Source: Brevibacterium ihuae
Lineage (GTDB): Bacteria; Actinomycetota; Actinomycetes; Actinomycetales; Brevibacteriaceae
NCBI RefSeq assembly: GCF_900184225.1
Contig: NZ_FXWZ01000002.1
Span: forward strand, 398,936 to 462,935
Direction: 5' to 3'
Length of the DNA stretch: 64,000 nt
The notes beneath the pieces were generated by a model, which was not told the DNA's origin, ran no database searches, and worked only from the letters and a program-made list of their open reading frames with translations. Below are positions 1-7,753 of this stretch, one piece after another. How positions within the stretch are numbered: position 1 is the stretch's first letter; each line of letters starts with the position of its first letter. Both the position numbers and the translations under genes were made by a program.

Positions 1-1058
1 GACTTCACCAACGCTTCACGCAGGACTGCCTCTTCGCGGCGGAAGAGCACGCCGTGGGGGAACAGGATGGCTGCTCGTCCGGTCTTGGGGTCGAGACTCG
101 TGGCGATGTGCTGGAAGAAGGCGTAGTCGGCGCGTCCCTGCGGCGGGATGCCCCAGACGTTACGGCCGTACGGGTCCTTGGCGAACGCGGTGCGGTTCCA
201 CGCCTTGATGGAGTAGGGCGGGTTGGCCAGCACGACGTCGAACGTCTGCAGACGGCCCTTGCCATCGAGGAACGCCGGTCGGCTGAGGGTGTCGCCGTGG
301 GCGATGTGGCCGTCTGTGATTCCGTGCAGGAACAGGTTCATCCGCGCGATGGCGGATGTCCCGTAGTTGAGTTCCTGGCCGTAGAGGCGCAGGTTGCGCC
401 ACTCCTTGCCCTGCCGCCTCAGCTCGGCGGCGGTGGAGATGAGCATGCCGCCTGTGCCGCAGGTGGGGTCATACACCGACTCACCCGGCCGGGGCTCCAG
501 CATCATCGTCATCAGGTGCACGAGGGTGCGATTGGTGTAGAACTCCTGCGCCGTGTGACCGGAGTCGTCGGCGAATTTCTTGATCAGGTACTCGTACCCG
601 TTGCCGAGCTCGTCCTCGGGCAGGTTGGCGATCGAGAGTGTCTTGGTGGAGAAGTGCTCGATCAGGTCGGCCAGGGTCGAGTCCGGGAGCAGGTCCTTGT
701 TGCCCCAGTCACCGTCGCCGAAGACTCCCGGAAGTGTGTCGGGGTTGGCGGTCTCGATGGAGCGCATGGCGTGCAAGAGTGCCGCACCGATGTTCTCAGT
801 GACACCGCGGATGTCGTCCCAGTGGCAGCCGTGTGGGATGGCGAAGCGGTGATTCTCGGGGAGGTCGGCGAGCTCCTCGTCGTCGTACACCTCCATCGCG
901 GCGGCGTGCTCTTCGTCGTAGACGTCGGAGATCCGCTTCAGGAAGACCAGCGGGAAGATGTACTGCTTGTAGTCGCCGGCGTCGATCAGGCCACGGAGAA
1001 CGATCGCCGCGCCCCACAGGTAGTTCTCCAGCTCGCGCTGCGTGATCCTGGTGCTCAT
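1..1058 (-). CDS. hsdM: Type I restriction-modification DNA methyltransferase (HsdM-like), second of a tandem pair, partial at window edge
   Basis: N6-adenine methyltransferase subunit of a type I restriction-modification system. The 352 visible residues run off the left edge without a stop. They contain the N-terminal HsdM helical region (HFSTKTLSIANLPEDELG), SAM-binding motif I DPTCGTGGML and catalytic motif IV NPPY, so the methylase core looks intact. The ATG overlaps the stop of the upstream hsdM by four bases (ATGA), implying translational coupling. It is clearly paralogous to that neighbour, yet diverged throughout (motif IV NPPY versus NPPF). The specificity and restriction subunits expected next would lie outside the window. 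Function is inferred from motifs; whether it pairs with its neighbour in one enzyme cannot be read from sequence. Confidence 0.9.
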   Translation of the reverse strand, partial: MSTRITQRELENYLWGAAIVLRGLIDAGDYKQYIFPLVFLKRISDVYDEEHAAAMEVYDDEELADLPENHRFAIPHGCHWDDIRGVTENIGAALLHAMRSIETANPDTLPGVFGDGDWGNKDLLPDSTLADLIEHFSTKTLSIANLPEDELGNGYEYLIKKFADDSGHTAQEFYTNRTLVHLMTMMLEPRPGESVYDPTCGTGGMLISTAAELRRQGKEWRNLRLYGQELNYGTSAIARMNLFLHGITDGHIAHGDTLSRPAFLDGKGRLQTFDVVLANPPYSIKAWNRTAFAKDPYGRNVWGIPPQGRADYAFFQHIATSLDPKTGRAAILFPHGVLFRREEAVLREALVK

Positions 1059-2605
1059 ACGGACAGCCCCCACTTCGCCAGCTCGGCCTCCAGCGCAGCA
1101 CGCGTCGTGGTCGCCTCGGCGTGCGCCGTTTCGAGATTCGCGAGAGCGTCTGCGAGCGTGAGCTTCTCGCCGGTGTCAGGTGGGGCGACGTACAGCGGGA
1201 TGTTGAGGTTGTAGTCGTTGCTCTCGATCTCGGCCAGGTCGACGACACGGGAGCGGCCCTTGATGTCGGAGTAGAGCTCGTAGGCGTCAAGTAGCTTCTC
1301 AGCGTGCTCGGGCTCGAGGGTGTTCTGGTTGCGCCCGCGCTTGAACAGATCTTCACCGTTGATGAAGAGCACCTTGCGCTTCTCCTCCGGTTGCTTCTCC
1401 TGTCGAAGGATCAGTACACAGGCGGCGAGGCCCGTGCCGTAGAACAGGTTGGGAGCCAGCCCGATGACCGCGTCGACGACGTCTGACTTGAGCACGTGGG
1501 TGCGTATCCGCGCCTCAGCGCCCTGCCGGAAGAGTGCGCCCTGGGGCAGGACCACCGCCACACGTCCAGTCTTCGGTTTCGCGGAGGTGAGCATGTGCTG
1601 GACCCAGGCCCAGTCGGCGTATCCCTTTGGTGGGACACCACCAAGTGCGTTCCGGCCCCACTTGTCGGACGCCCACTCGGGCTCGCCCCAGTTTTTGAGC
1701 GAGAACGGCGGGTTGGCGACGACGCAGTCGAACTGCGCGAGGTTGTTTCCCGTGTAGAAAGCGGGGTTGCGCAGCGTGTCCTCGCGGACGATCTTGAAGT
1801 CTTCGACGCCGTGGAGCAGCAGGTTCATCCGCGCGATCGCCGAGGTCGCGAGCACCTTCTCCTGGCCGTATAGCTTGCCCCACAGGGTTTTGGGGCAGCC
1901 GCCGGCATCTTTCACGTGCTCGATGACCTCGATCAGCATGCCGCCGGTGCCGCAGGCCGGGTCGTAGACCGTCTCACCCTCGGTGGGATCGAGGATGTTG
2001 ACGAGCAGGCCGACCACCGAACGCGGCGTGTAGTACTCACCGGCCTTCTTGTTCGACTGGTCGGCGAACCGCTTGATGAGGTACTCGTACGCGTTGCCGA
2101 ACACGTCGGGCGGCACAGCGGCGTTGGTCAGCGCCTTGCTCGAGAAGTGCTCGATGAGATCGGCGAGCTTGCGATCGGGCAGCTTGTCCTTGTTGGTCCA
2201 GCTGGCGTTGCCGAAGATGCCGTACAGCGTCTCGGGGTTCGCTTTCTCGATTTCACGGAACGCAGTCTGCAAGGCGGTGCCGATGTTCGCTGTGTTGGTG
2301 CGCACGTCGTCCCAGAGGCTTCCGGGTGGGATCGCGAAGCGGTGGTTCTCCGCGAACAGGGCGAACTCGTGGTCGCCTCCGGACTCGTCGAGCGCTTGGG
2401 CGTACTCCTCGAGGTAGACGTCGCTGATCCGCTTGAAGAACATCAGCGGGAAAATGTACGCCTTGAAGTCGGCCTGGTCGATGCTGCCGCGCAGCAGGTC
2501 AGCCGCCGCGGCGAGGTACTGCTCGAGCTCCGCCAGCGTCAGCGGATCGCTCCCGCCGTTGGGGCGCAATGCCCGCGCTGCCGCGCGTGCCTCATCCTCG
2601 GTCAT
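1055..2605 (-). CDS. hsdM: Type I restriction-modification DNA methyltransferase (HsdM)
   Basis: Modification subunit that would methylate adenine in the target chosen by an HsdS subunit. It is 516 residues, normal for the family. Visible parts are the N-terminal helical domain (RGSIDQADFKAYIFPLMF), motif I DPACGTGGMLIEV, catalytic motif IV NPPF and the C-terminal target-region helices ending KWGLSV. An in-frame ATG exists at 2638, but the ATG at 2605 has AGGAG four bases upstream and starts the conserved MTEDEARA segment, so I prefer it. The stop overlaps the start of a second hsdM. A degenerate recombinase gene lies 51 bases upstream on the same strand and may be co-transcribed. The region is less GC-rich than the rest of the window, consistent with horizontal acquisition. 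Confidence 0.93.
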   Translation of the reverse strand: MTEDEARAAARALRPNGGSDPLTLAELEQYLAAAADLLRGSIDQADFKAYIFPLMFFKRISDVYLEEYAQALDESGGDHEFALFAENHRFAIPPGSLWDDVRTNTANIGTALQTAFREIEKANPETLYGIFGNASWTNKDKLPDRKLADLIEHFSSKALTNAAVPPDVFGNAYEYLIKRFADQSNKKAGEYYTPRSVVGLLVNILDPTEGETVYDPACGTGGMLIEVIEHVKDAGGCPKTLWGKLYGQEKVLATSAIARMNLLLHGVEDFKIVREDTLRNPAFYTGNNLAQFDCVVANPPFSLKNWGEPEWASDKWGRNALGGVPPKGYADWAWVQHMLTSAKPKTGRVAVVLPQGALFRQGAEARIRTHVLKSDVVDAVIGLAPNLFYGTGLAACVLILRQEKQPEEKRKVLFINGEDLFKRGRNQNTLEPEHAEKLLDAYELYSDIKGRSRVVDLAEIESNDYNLNIPLYVAPPDTGEKLTLADALANLETAHAEATTTRAALEAELAKWGLSV

Positions 2606-2656
2606 CCGTCTCCTAGCTATTGCTCCACCACGCGGCAATGGCGCTACCGACTCAGC

Positions 2657-3244
2657 TCACGGCCGAGGGGACAACGTCCCCTGACTAGGCCCTCGTTGCG
2701 TCAGCACGCGGTGGGCGGTTCCGATCGACACGCCAGCGCTTCCGGCGATGCTGCGCAACGACTCGCCTCGATCTCTCCGCATCCTAATCTCGCGCTGCGT
2801 CTCGTCGCTAATGGTGCGTGGTCGGCCGTGGCTGCCTCCGTGTTCCCGCGCCGTCTGGATGCCGGCCCGGATGCGGGAGCTTTGAAGCTCACGACGTAGT
2901 TGTCTGAGCTCGCGGATGTCAGCAAGAAGCTCCGAATCTCCGGTGTGCTCGCCCGCGGCGAGGCCCTTGAGGACCTTCACTGTGACTCCTCGATCAACGA
3001 GGTCCAGCAATGTCTCGAGCCCGTCGACCATGCTCGTGCTCAGGCTTCGTGCGTGGGTCACGGTGAGTGCATCGCCGTCGCCCACCTCCGTCACAGCAGC
3101 GAGGAGCCCGGGGCGGTTCTTGATCAGGCGTCGACGCGATGCTGTATCCTCGAAGAGACGCGAGCAGATCGGCTCGAGCACTTGCCGTTGCAATCTCGCG
3201 TCCTGGGGGTCTGCCCCGACCTGGATGAGTCCTATGAGCGCCAT
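2657..3244 (-). CDS. Degenerate serine-recombinase (resolvase)-like protein with C-terminal HTH
   Basis: About 195 residues with the layout of a small serine recombinase: an N-terminal resolvase fold (MALIGLIQVG through the GLAAGEHTG segment), a long helix, then a basic linker (GGSHGRPRT) and a helix-turn-helix (ESLRSIAGSAGVSIGTAHRVL region). Active members of this actinobacterial subfamily carry a QVST-type motif with the nucleophilic serine; here it reads QVGAD, so the serine is glycine. The arginine-rich VDRLGR-type motif is also altered (HARSLSTS). Recombination activity is therefore doubtful, and a DNA-binding or regulatory role for the adjacent methyltransferase genes is possible. An in-frame extension upstream to 3352 exists, but ATG 3244 matches the family start. 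Confidence 0.75.
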   Translation of the reverse strand: MALIGLIQVGADPQDARLQRQVLEPICSRLFEDTASRRRLIKNRPGLLAAVTEVGDGDALTVTHARSLSTSMVDGLETLLDLVDRGVTVKVLKGLAAGEHTGDSELLADIRELRQLRRELQSSRIRAGIQTAREHGGSHGRPRTISDETQREIRMRRDRGESLRSIAGSAGVSIGTAHRVLTQRGPSQGTLSPRP

Positions 3245-3457
3245 CAGCCCAAGCTCAGGTCGCTGCTGCGCAGTCGCAGCATGGCAGTGGGTGGGGGAGT
3301 GAGGTGCATAGGGTTTATTGAACACTCCTAGCCGGCCGGTAATGACGACCAAGTGGCCGTATTTACCTCCTGACCTGCGGAGACGTAATGCTCAGTTCAT
3401 CGGTGCGTCGACCGGAAGGAACTGAGCTCACGGGTCCGAAACGCTCCAGAACACTCT

Positions 3458-3949
3458 GTGACCGCATCCAACCTCGGCGCGATCTTCCGCTCCGCGGCAG
3501 GCCTGGGCGTCGACGCGGTGCTCATCACCCCGCGCAGCGCCGACCCGCTCTACCGGCGGGCGATCCGCGTGTCGATGGGCACGGTGTTCCAGGTCCCGTG
3601 GACGCGCCTCGATTCCTGGCCGGCAGACATCGACCGGCTCCACGCACTCGGCTTCCACACCGCCGCACTCGCGCTCGAGGACGACTCGGTGCCGCTGCGG
3701 GAGTTCGCCGCGCGGGCTCCTGCGCGCACAGCGCTCATCATGGGCACCGAGGGCGACGGCCTGCAGCGCAGGACGATCACCGCGGCGAACTCAACCGTCC
3801 TCATCCCCATGGGCCACGGCGTCGACTCCCTCAATGTCGCCGCCGCGACCGCGGTCGCCTGCTACGCCCTGCAGCCGAGCGGGCCACAGCGATCGAGCGA
3901 GACCATCCGAGCGAATCCCGGAGACGACGATGCAGAATCGACCGACTGA
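3458..3949 (+). pseudogene. 5'-truncated SpoU/TrmH-family RNA 2'-O-methyltransferase
   Basis: The 163-residue frame contains the SPOUT core: motif 1 SNLGAIFRSAAGLGVDAVL, motif 2 ALIMGTEGDGL and motif 3 IPMGHGVDSLNVAAATAVA. The family is normally about 260-280 residues with an N-terminal substrate-binding domain and a first SPOUT strand before motif 1. Those are missing. Reading upstream in frame gives unrelated sequence up to a stop at 3386, so similarity begins abruptly near 3450. This edge coincides with the methyltransferase/recombinase segment, suggesting an insertion or deletion removed the 5' half. A GTG at 3458 could in principle start a short product, but it would lack part of the fold. 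Confidence 0.8.
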
Positions 3950-4757
3950 CCGCACCGCTCCGGCTGAGCAGACCGAGCCGGAGCTCGCCCGCGCCCTCGA
4001 GTCCGCCCGGATCACCGGGGACGTCGGCACCCTGCGCGAGGGCAACCTCTCCCACATCCAGCGGTTCCTCGACCAGGAGACGCACTTCCACTTCGGCGTG
4101 CCGCTCACCCGCGACTGGGACTACGCAGCGGTCTTCGACCTCATGGTCGAGCGCGTCGGGATCTCCGCCGATCCCGCGCACACCACCGGCCAGGACACGA
4201 TCTCGACCGAGCGGTGCATCGCGGCGTCCGCGCGCTTCGCAGCGGTGCTCGGCGAGGTGGCGCGCGGCGGCGGGCGGATCCTCTTCGGCTCCGGCCATCC
4301 GGCCGGCATGGTGCCCGTCCACCAGGCCTTCGCACGGGCCGCGGAGGCCGCCGGGGCCGAGGTCGTCCGCGCGACCGGACCGATCACCGTCGACACCGAC
4401 GGGGGAGACGTCCGCCACCTCGGCGGTGTGTGGGTCTGGCACCAGCACGGCGGCGTGCCGCACACCCACTCGCCCGAACCGGTGGCGCACCTGCTCGCCG
4501 AGCTCGCCCGGCGCGGCGAGGCCCCGCCGGACCTCGTCGTCGCCGACCACGGCTGGGCCGGGTACGCCGGCGGGCAGGGGCTGCGCGCGATCGGCTTCGC
4601 CGACTGCAACGATCCGGCCCTGTTCGTCGCCGAGGCGCAGGGACAGGTCGAGGTCGCCGTCCCGCTCGACGACGACATCGAGCCCCAGCTCTATCTGCCG
4701 CTCATCGAGTTCATCCTGCGGCGCGCGGGCCTCCCCGCCGAGGGGATCGCGCCCTAG
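3930..4757 (+). CDS. Conserved actinobacterial phosphatase-like protein of unknown function
   Basis: A 275-residue protein of a family usually labelled only 'phosphatase' in actinobacterial genomes; I cannot assign a reaction. Conserved blocks are ESARITGDVGTLREGN near the N-terminus, the GQDTIS segment, LFGSGHPAGMVPVHQAFA, HTHSPEPV, VVADHGWAG and IGFADCNDPALF followed by VPLDDDIEPQLY. Histidine and aspartate clusters suggest metal or phosphate binding (inference). ATG 3930 has GGAG six bases upstream and overlaps the end of the truncated SpoU frame by 20 bases, as expected for a former operon. Its stop TAG lies within the CTAG that forms the left target repeat of the IS481 element. Confidence 0.7.
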   Translation: MQNRPTDRTAPAEQTEPELARALESARITGDVGTLREGNLSHIQRFLDQETHFHFGVPLTRDWDYAAVFDLMVERVGISADPAHTTGQDTISTERCIAASARFAAVLGEVARGGGRILFGSGHPAGMVPVHQAFARAAEAAGAEVVRATGPITVDTDGGDVRHLGGVWVWHQHGGVPHTHSPEPVAHLLAELARRGEAPPDLVVADHGWAGYAGGQGLRAIGFADCNDPALFVAEAQGQVEVAVPLDDDIEPQLYLPLIEFILRRAGLPAEGIAP

Positions 4758-4781
4758 CTGTACTTCCTCGGGAGGTTGTGA
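4758..4781. repeat. Left terminal inverted repeat of the IS481 element
   Basis: It begins CTGTACTTCC next to the left CTAG. It pairs with 5829-5852 with mismatches only at positions 1, 11 and 14. Confidence 0.9.
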
Positions 4782-4854
4782 TCGGGATTTGAGGTGAAAG
4801 AAGACCTCCGATATCGAAGTGGGTAACCACACTCACTCGAACCGGAGGTCTTCC

Positions 4855-5856
4855 ATGACTCACCGTAATGCACCGATGACCGTCGAGGGTAGGCGCCGGA
4901 TGGTCGCCCTGGTTGTTGAGGCCGGCTGGTCCCAGCGCCGCGTGGCCGAACGGTTCCAGGTCTCCCCGGCCACCGTGTCCCGCTGGGTGCGCCGCCACCG
5001 ATCCGGGGCCGGGCTGCAGGATCGCTTCAGCCGTCCGCACCGCAGCCCGCACCGGCTGGCGCAGCGCACCGAACGGCGGATCATCGCCATGCGGTTCACC
5101 AAGCGGTGGGGTCCGCACCGCATCGGCTACCACCTGGGCATCCCGCGGTCGACGGTGGGACGGGTGCTGGCCCGCTACCGGATGCCGAAGCTGGAGTGCA
5201 TCGATCAGGCCACCGGGCTGCCGGTGCGGCGACCACAACCGCACCGCTACGAGGTCGATGCTCCCGGGCAGCTGGTCCACGTCGACGTCAAGAAGCTGGG
5301 CCGGATCCCCGACGGCGGCGGCTGGCGGGCTCACGGCCGCGGTTCAGTCCAGGACCTGCGGGCGCAGTCGGCCCGCACCAAGGCGGCCCGTGCGAAGGGG
5401 TCCCCATCACGCGGGTATCGGTACCTGCACCACGCCGTCGATGACCACTCCCGGCTGGTGTACTCCGAGATCCTCGACGACGAGAAGAAACACACCGCCG
5501 CCGGCTTCTGGAACCGGGCGAACGCCTTCTTCGACACCATCGGCGTCACCGTGGAGGCGGTGATGACCGACAACGGGTCCTGCTACCGGTCCGGCGACTT
5601 CAGACAAGCTCTCGGCCCAGACATCAAGCACAAGCGCACCAGACCTCGCCGGCCGCAGACGAACGGGAAAGCCGAGCGGTTCAACCGGACCCTGATGGTC
5701 GAATGGGCCTACGCCAGGCCCTACTCCAGTGAAGCCGAGCGGGAAGCCGCCTACGAGACGTTCCTCCACGACTACAATCAGCATCGAGCCCACACCGCTA
5801 TCGGAGGCCTCACCCCAGCCGACCGCGTTCACAACCTCACGGGGAAGTACATCTAG
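4855..5856 (+). CDS. IS481-family DDE transposase
   Basis: The 333-residue transposase has an N-terminal winged HTH ([20 protein letters not shown]) and a second HTH-like segment ([18 protein letters not shown]). An RNase H-like integrase core follows, with D144 in HVDVKK, D239 in VMTDNGS and E274 in NGKAERFN, giving the DD(35)E spacing of IS481. It ends with the usual [12 protein letters not shown] segment. ATG 4855 follows GGAGG by six bases; a longer in-frame start at 4819 has weaker support. The reading frame is intact, so the element may be active. The stop codon TAG lies in the flanking target duplication and not inside the element, so its C-terminus depends on the insertion site. Confidence 0.96.
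   Translation: MTHRNAPMTVEGRRRMVALVVEAGWSQRRVAERFQVSPATVSRWVRRHRSGAGLQDRFSRPHRSPHRLAQRTERRIIAMRFTKRWGPHRIGYHLGIPRSTVGRVLARYRMPKLECIDQATGLPVRRPQPHRYEVDAPGQLVHVDVKKLGRIPDGGGWRAHGRGSVQDLRAQSARTKAARAKGSPSRGYRYLHHAVDDHSRLVYSEILDDEKKHTAAGFWNRANAFFDTIGVTVEAVMTDNGSCYRSGDFRQALGPDIKHKRTRPRRPQTNGKAERFNRTLMVEWAYARPYSSEAEREAAYETFLHDYNQHRAHTAIGGLTPADRVHNLTGKYI
5829..5852. repeat. Right terminal inverted repeat of the IS481 element
   Basis: It ends GGAAGTACAT next to the right CTAG and overlaps the last codons of the transposase. It is the reverse complement of 4758-4781 with three mismatches. Confidence 0.9.
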
Positions 5857-6254
5857 GCGAAGGCGGCGGCGAACTCCGGGCTCGGCTCGATGGGCTGGAT
5901 GATGTCGACGAGCACCTCGTCCGGGCCGGCGACGATGAAGTGCCGCTGACCGAAGTCCTCGTCGCGCAGTGGGAGGACCGGGGTGAGCCCGTGCTCCCGT
6001 GTCAGGCGCTCGTGCACGGCGTCGACGTCGTCGACCTCGATGTTGACGATGATGCCGCGCGGGACCGCCCGGAAGGGTTCGGGAACGGTGGGGTGGTCGA
6101 AGCGGAGCACGGCGAGCTCGTGGTCGCCGAGCCGCATGCTCACGTACCAGTCCGCGGCGAACGTCGGGGTGAAGCCGAGCACCTCCCGGTAGAAGGCCGC
6201 CGTCCGGGCGACATCGGGGGTCATGAGGACTGGGTAGCAGCCGGTGACGGTCAT
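5853..6254 (-). CDS. Glyoxalase/bleomycin-resistance-like (VOC superfamily) protein
   Basis: A 133-residue single VOC-fold protein with the typical two-module layout: [20 protein letters not shown] at the N-terminus and the later [14 protein letters not shown] and [20 protein letters not shown] segments. VOC proteins bind a metal and act as lyases, isomerases or drug-binding proteins; the substrate here is unknown. ATG 6254 has AGGAG seven bases upstream; the longer in-frame extension would run through the operators. It is transcribed divergently from a TetR gene, and the shared intergenic region carries two palindromic operators, so it is probably the regulated target. Its stop TAG is part of the CTAG duplicated by the neighbouring IS. 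Confidence 0.85.
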   Translation of the reverse strand: MTVTGCYPVLMTPDVARTAAFYREVLGFTPTFAADWYVSMRLGDHELAVLRFDHPTVPEPFRAVPRGIIVNIEVDDVDAVHERLTREHGLTPVLPLRDEDFGQRHFIVAGPDEVLVDIIQPIEPSPEFAAAFA

Positions 6255-6318
6255 GAGGGTCTCCTCGCGGGGATGCGGGGTCGGGTGGACCGGAGGATCC
6301 GGTGACGGATGCGCCGGT

Positions 6319-6341
6319 GTTACGTACACTGTGTACGTAAC
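6319..6341. promoter_or_regulatory. TetR-type operator O1, perfect 23-bp palindrome
   Basis: The half-site GTTACGTACAC is mirrored exactly around a central T (half-sites at 6319-6329 and 6331-6341). It lies between the divergent glyoxalase-like and TetR genes. Binding by the adjacent TetR protein is inferred from position. Confidence 0.85.
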
Positions 6342-6350
6342 GTGTTCAGC

Positions 6351-6371
6351 ATACATACACCGTGTACGTAA
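6351..6371. promoter_or_regulatory. TetR-type operator O2, imperfect palindrome
   Basis: This is a second copy of the motif centred at 6361, sharing TACAC/GTGTACGTAA with O1 and differing at two positions in its left arm plus the centre. The centre-to-centre distance to O1 is 31 bp, about three helical turns. Its right edge touches the AAGGA ribosome-binding site of the TetR gene, which suggests autoregulation. Confidence 0.75.
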
Positions 6372-6382
6372 AGGAACTGTCG

Positions 6383-6964
6383 ATGCCCCGTGCCTCTGTC
6401 ACCGATGCGCTCCGCACCGCGAAACAGATCCGTGCCTCCGCCGAATCCCTCTTCGCGCGCGAGGGATTCGCGCAGGTCGCGCTCGAAGACGTGGCGAGTG
6501 ATGCGGGGGTGACGCGCGGCGCGGTCTACCACCACTACCGGAACAGGGCAGGGCTGTTCCACGCGGTCGCCGCACACCTGCAGTCGCGGGTGGCCGAAGC
6601 GGTCGTGGAAGCGGCCGAGCAGGCCGGGGCCGACCCGTTCCGGCAGCTGAGCGCCGGCTCGCATGCCTTCCTCGACGCCATCACCTCGGTCTCCGCGGCG
6701 CGCATCCTTCTCGTCGATGCGCCGGCGGCGCTCGGCTGGGACGAGTGGCGGCGACTCGATGCCGAGCATGCGGGAGCGCACCTGTCCGATGCGCTCACTG
6801 CGGCCGGGGTGCCGGAGGGACGACGCGAGGCGATCGCGGCCGGGCTGTCCGGGGCGATGAACGAGCTCGCGCTCTGGGTGTCGCGCAGCTCCGGCGCGAG
6901 TACGGCCCGGGAGCAGGCGCACGCAGCGCTCGACCAGCTCCTGCGCGGCGTCGAGGCGGGCTGA
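6383..6964 (+). CDS. TetR/AcrR-family transcriptional regulator
   Basis: A 193-residue regulator with an N-terminal TetR HTH ([20 protein letters not shown] followed by [16 protein letters not shown]) and an all-helical C-terminal ligand domain. The start ATG 6383 follows AAGGA by seven bases. It is divergent from a VOC-family gene with two matching operators between them, so it most likely represses that gene and itself, releasing on binding a small molecule. The ligand is not predictable. Confidence 0.9.
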   Translation: MPRASVTDALRTAKQIRASAESLFAREGFAQVALEDVASDAGVTRGAVYHHYRNRAGLFHAVAAHLQSRVAEAVVEAAEQAGADPFRQLSAGSHAFLDAITSVSAARILLVDAPAALGWDEWRRLDAEHAGAHLSDALTAAGVPEGRREAIAAGLSGAMNELALWVSRSSGASTAREQAHAALDQLLRGVEAG

Positions 6965-7023
6965 GCGCGGCGTCCCCTGCGCCGGTCCCCGTTCCGGCGT
7001 ACGTCCGGGCGGAATCTCCGGAC

Positions 7024-7575
7024 TCAGACCTCGAGCGCGAGGTCCTCGATCACCTCGGCGCCGGGGAGGCGCGCGACCTCGGATCCCGGGAGGATGATCT
7101 TCGAGCCCCGGATGCCGGAGCCGATGATGACCTCGGAGGCGGCGACGACGCGGGCGTCGACGAGGAGCCGGTAGCCGGCGGGGAGCCCGATCGGCCCGAT
7201 GCCGCCGTACTCCATCCCGGATTCCTCGACCGCGCGGTCCATCGGCAGGAACGAGGCCTTGCGGACGTCGAGGAGCTTCCTGACGCGCTTGTTGACGTCG
7301 GCCCGCGTGTGGGCGAGCACGAGGCACGCGGCGATGCGCTCCTCGCCCGCGCGGGTGCCGGCGACGAGCACGCAGTTCGCCGAGTGCTCCGGCCGCAGAT
7401 CGTACGCCTCGGTGAGGGCGGCGGTGTCCGCGAGCTCGGGGTCGATGGGGAACACCTCGGCGGTGAGGTCGGCGGGGAGCGCGGCGAGCGCCTCGGCGGT
7501 GGGGCCGGCGACGAGGTCCGCGGTCTCGCGGGCGGGCACAGGGGTCACGGTCTCGGGGAGGATCGTCCACATCAT
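7024..7575 (-). CDS. YbaK/EbsC-family aminoacyl-tRNA deacylase
   Basis: A 183-residue protein. The central-to-C-terminal part matches YbaK/ProX-type editing domains: the CVLVAGTRAGEERIAACLVL region, then ADVNKRVRKLLDVRKASF and YGGIGPIGLPAGYRLLVD. Such proteins hydrolyse mischarged tRNA in trans (Cys-tRNA-Pro and related). The exact substrate is unknown. The gene appears leaderless: TAGGCT (complement of 7583-7588) ends seven bases before the ATG at 7575, with no ribosome-binding site. Confidence 0.85.
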   Translation of the reverse strand: MMWTILPETVTPVPARETADLVAGPTAEALAALPADLTAEVFPIDPELADTAALTEAYDLRPEHSANCVLVAGTRAGEERIAACLVLAHTRADVNKRVRKLLDVRKASFLPMDRAVEESGMEYGGIGPIGLPAGYRLLVDARVVAASEVIIGSGIRGSKIILPGSEVARLPGAEVIEDLALEV

Positions 7576-7649
7576 GCGGTCCAGCCTACGTCCGGGCGCG
7601 TCCCTGCTTCCGGGCGTGTCCGTGTTTCGCGACCGGGGAGCGAGTCGGG

Positions 7650-7753
7650 TAGAGTGGATCGTCGGTCCTCCGTGGACCGATCGAATTTGAGCACTGGCAG
7701 GCGGATGCGGATCCGCACCAGGGGCTCACAGGAATTCAACGCGAAGGACATTC
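7650..7753 (+). promoter_or_regulatory. Promoter and structured 5' leader of rpmE2
   Basis: A -10-like TAGAGT lies at 7650-7655, giving a predicted leader of about 93 nt. The leader holds two perfect hairpins. The first is CGGTCC/GGACCG (7663-7668 with 7674-7679). The second is GCGGAT/ATCCGC (7701-7706 with 7711-7716) around a GCGG tetraloop. GAAGGA at 7743-7748 is the ribosome-binding site. Autogenous control by L31 is an inference from known ribosomal-protein leaders; no -35 box is evident. Confidence 0.5.

Larger units (their letters stand above)
4758..5852 (+). mobile_element. IS481-family insertion sequence, complete, with CTAG target duplication
   Basis: About 1.1 kb element with one transposase gene. 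Its ends form an imperfect inverted repeat: 4758-4781 and the reverse complement of 5829-5852 match at 21 of 24 positions, sharing the core TGTACTTCC and GAGGTTGTGA. Both ends are flanked by CTAG (4754-4757 and 5853-5856), which I read as a 4-bp target duplication. IS481-family elements are known to prefer CTAG-centred targets. The flanking CTAG provides the stop codons of the phosphatase-like gene to the left, the convergent glyoxalase-like gene to the right, and the transposase itself. Confidence 0.92.

Noticed and set aside
54..1214. Long open frame on the + strand opposite the partial hsdM, and similar ones at 1916-2899
   Set aside because: The protein has no recognisable motif and an unusual composition, while the - strand encodes a methyltransferase with catalytic motifs. 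Long antisense frames are expected in high-GC DNA.
4753..5857. Six-base NCTAGN target duplication for the IS481 element
   Set aside because: The outer bases differ between the flanks (CCTAGC and TCTAGG), so only CTAG is a true duplication here.
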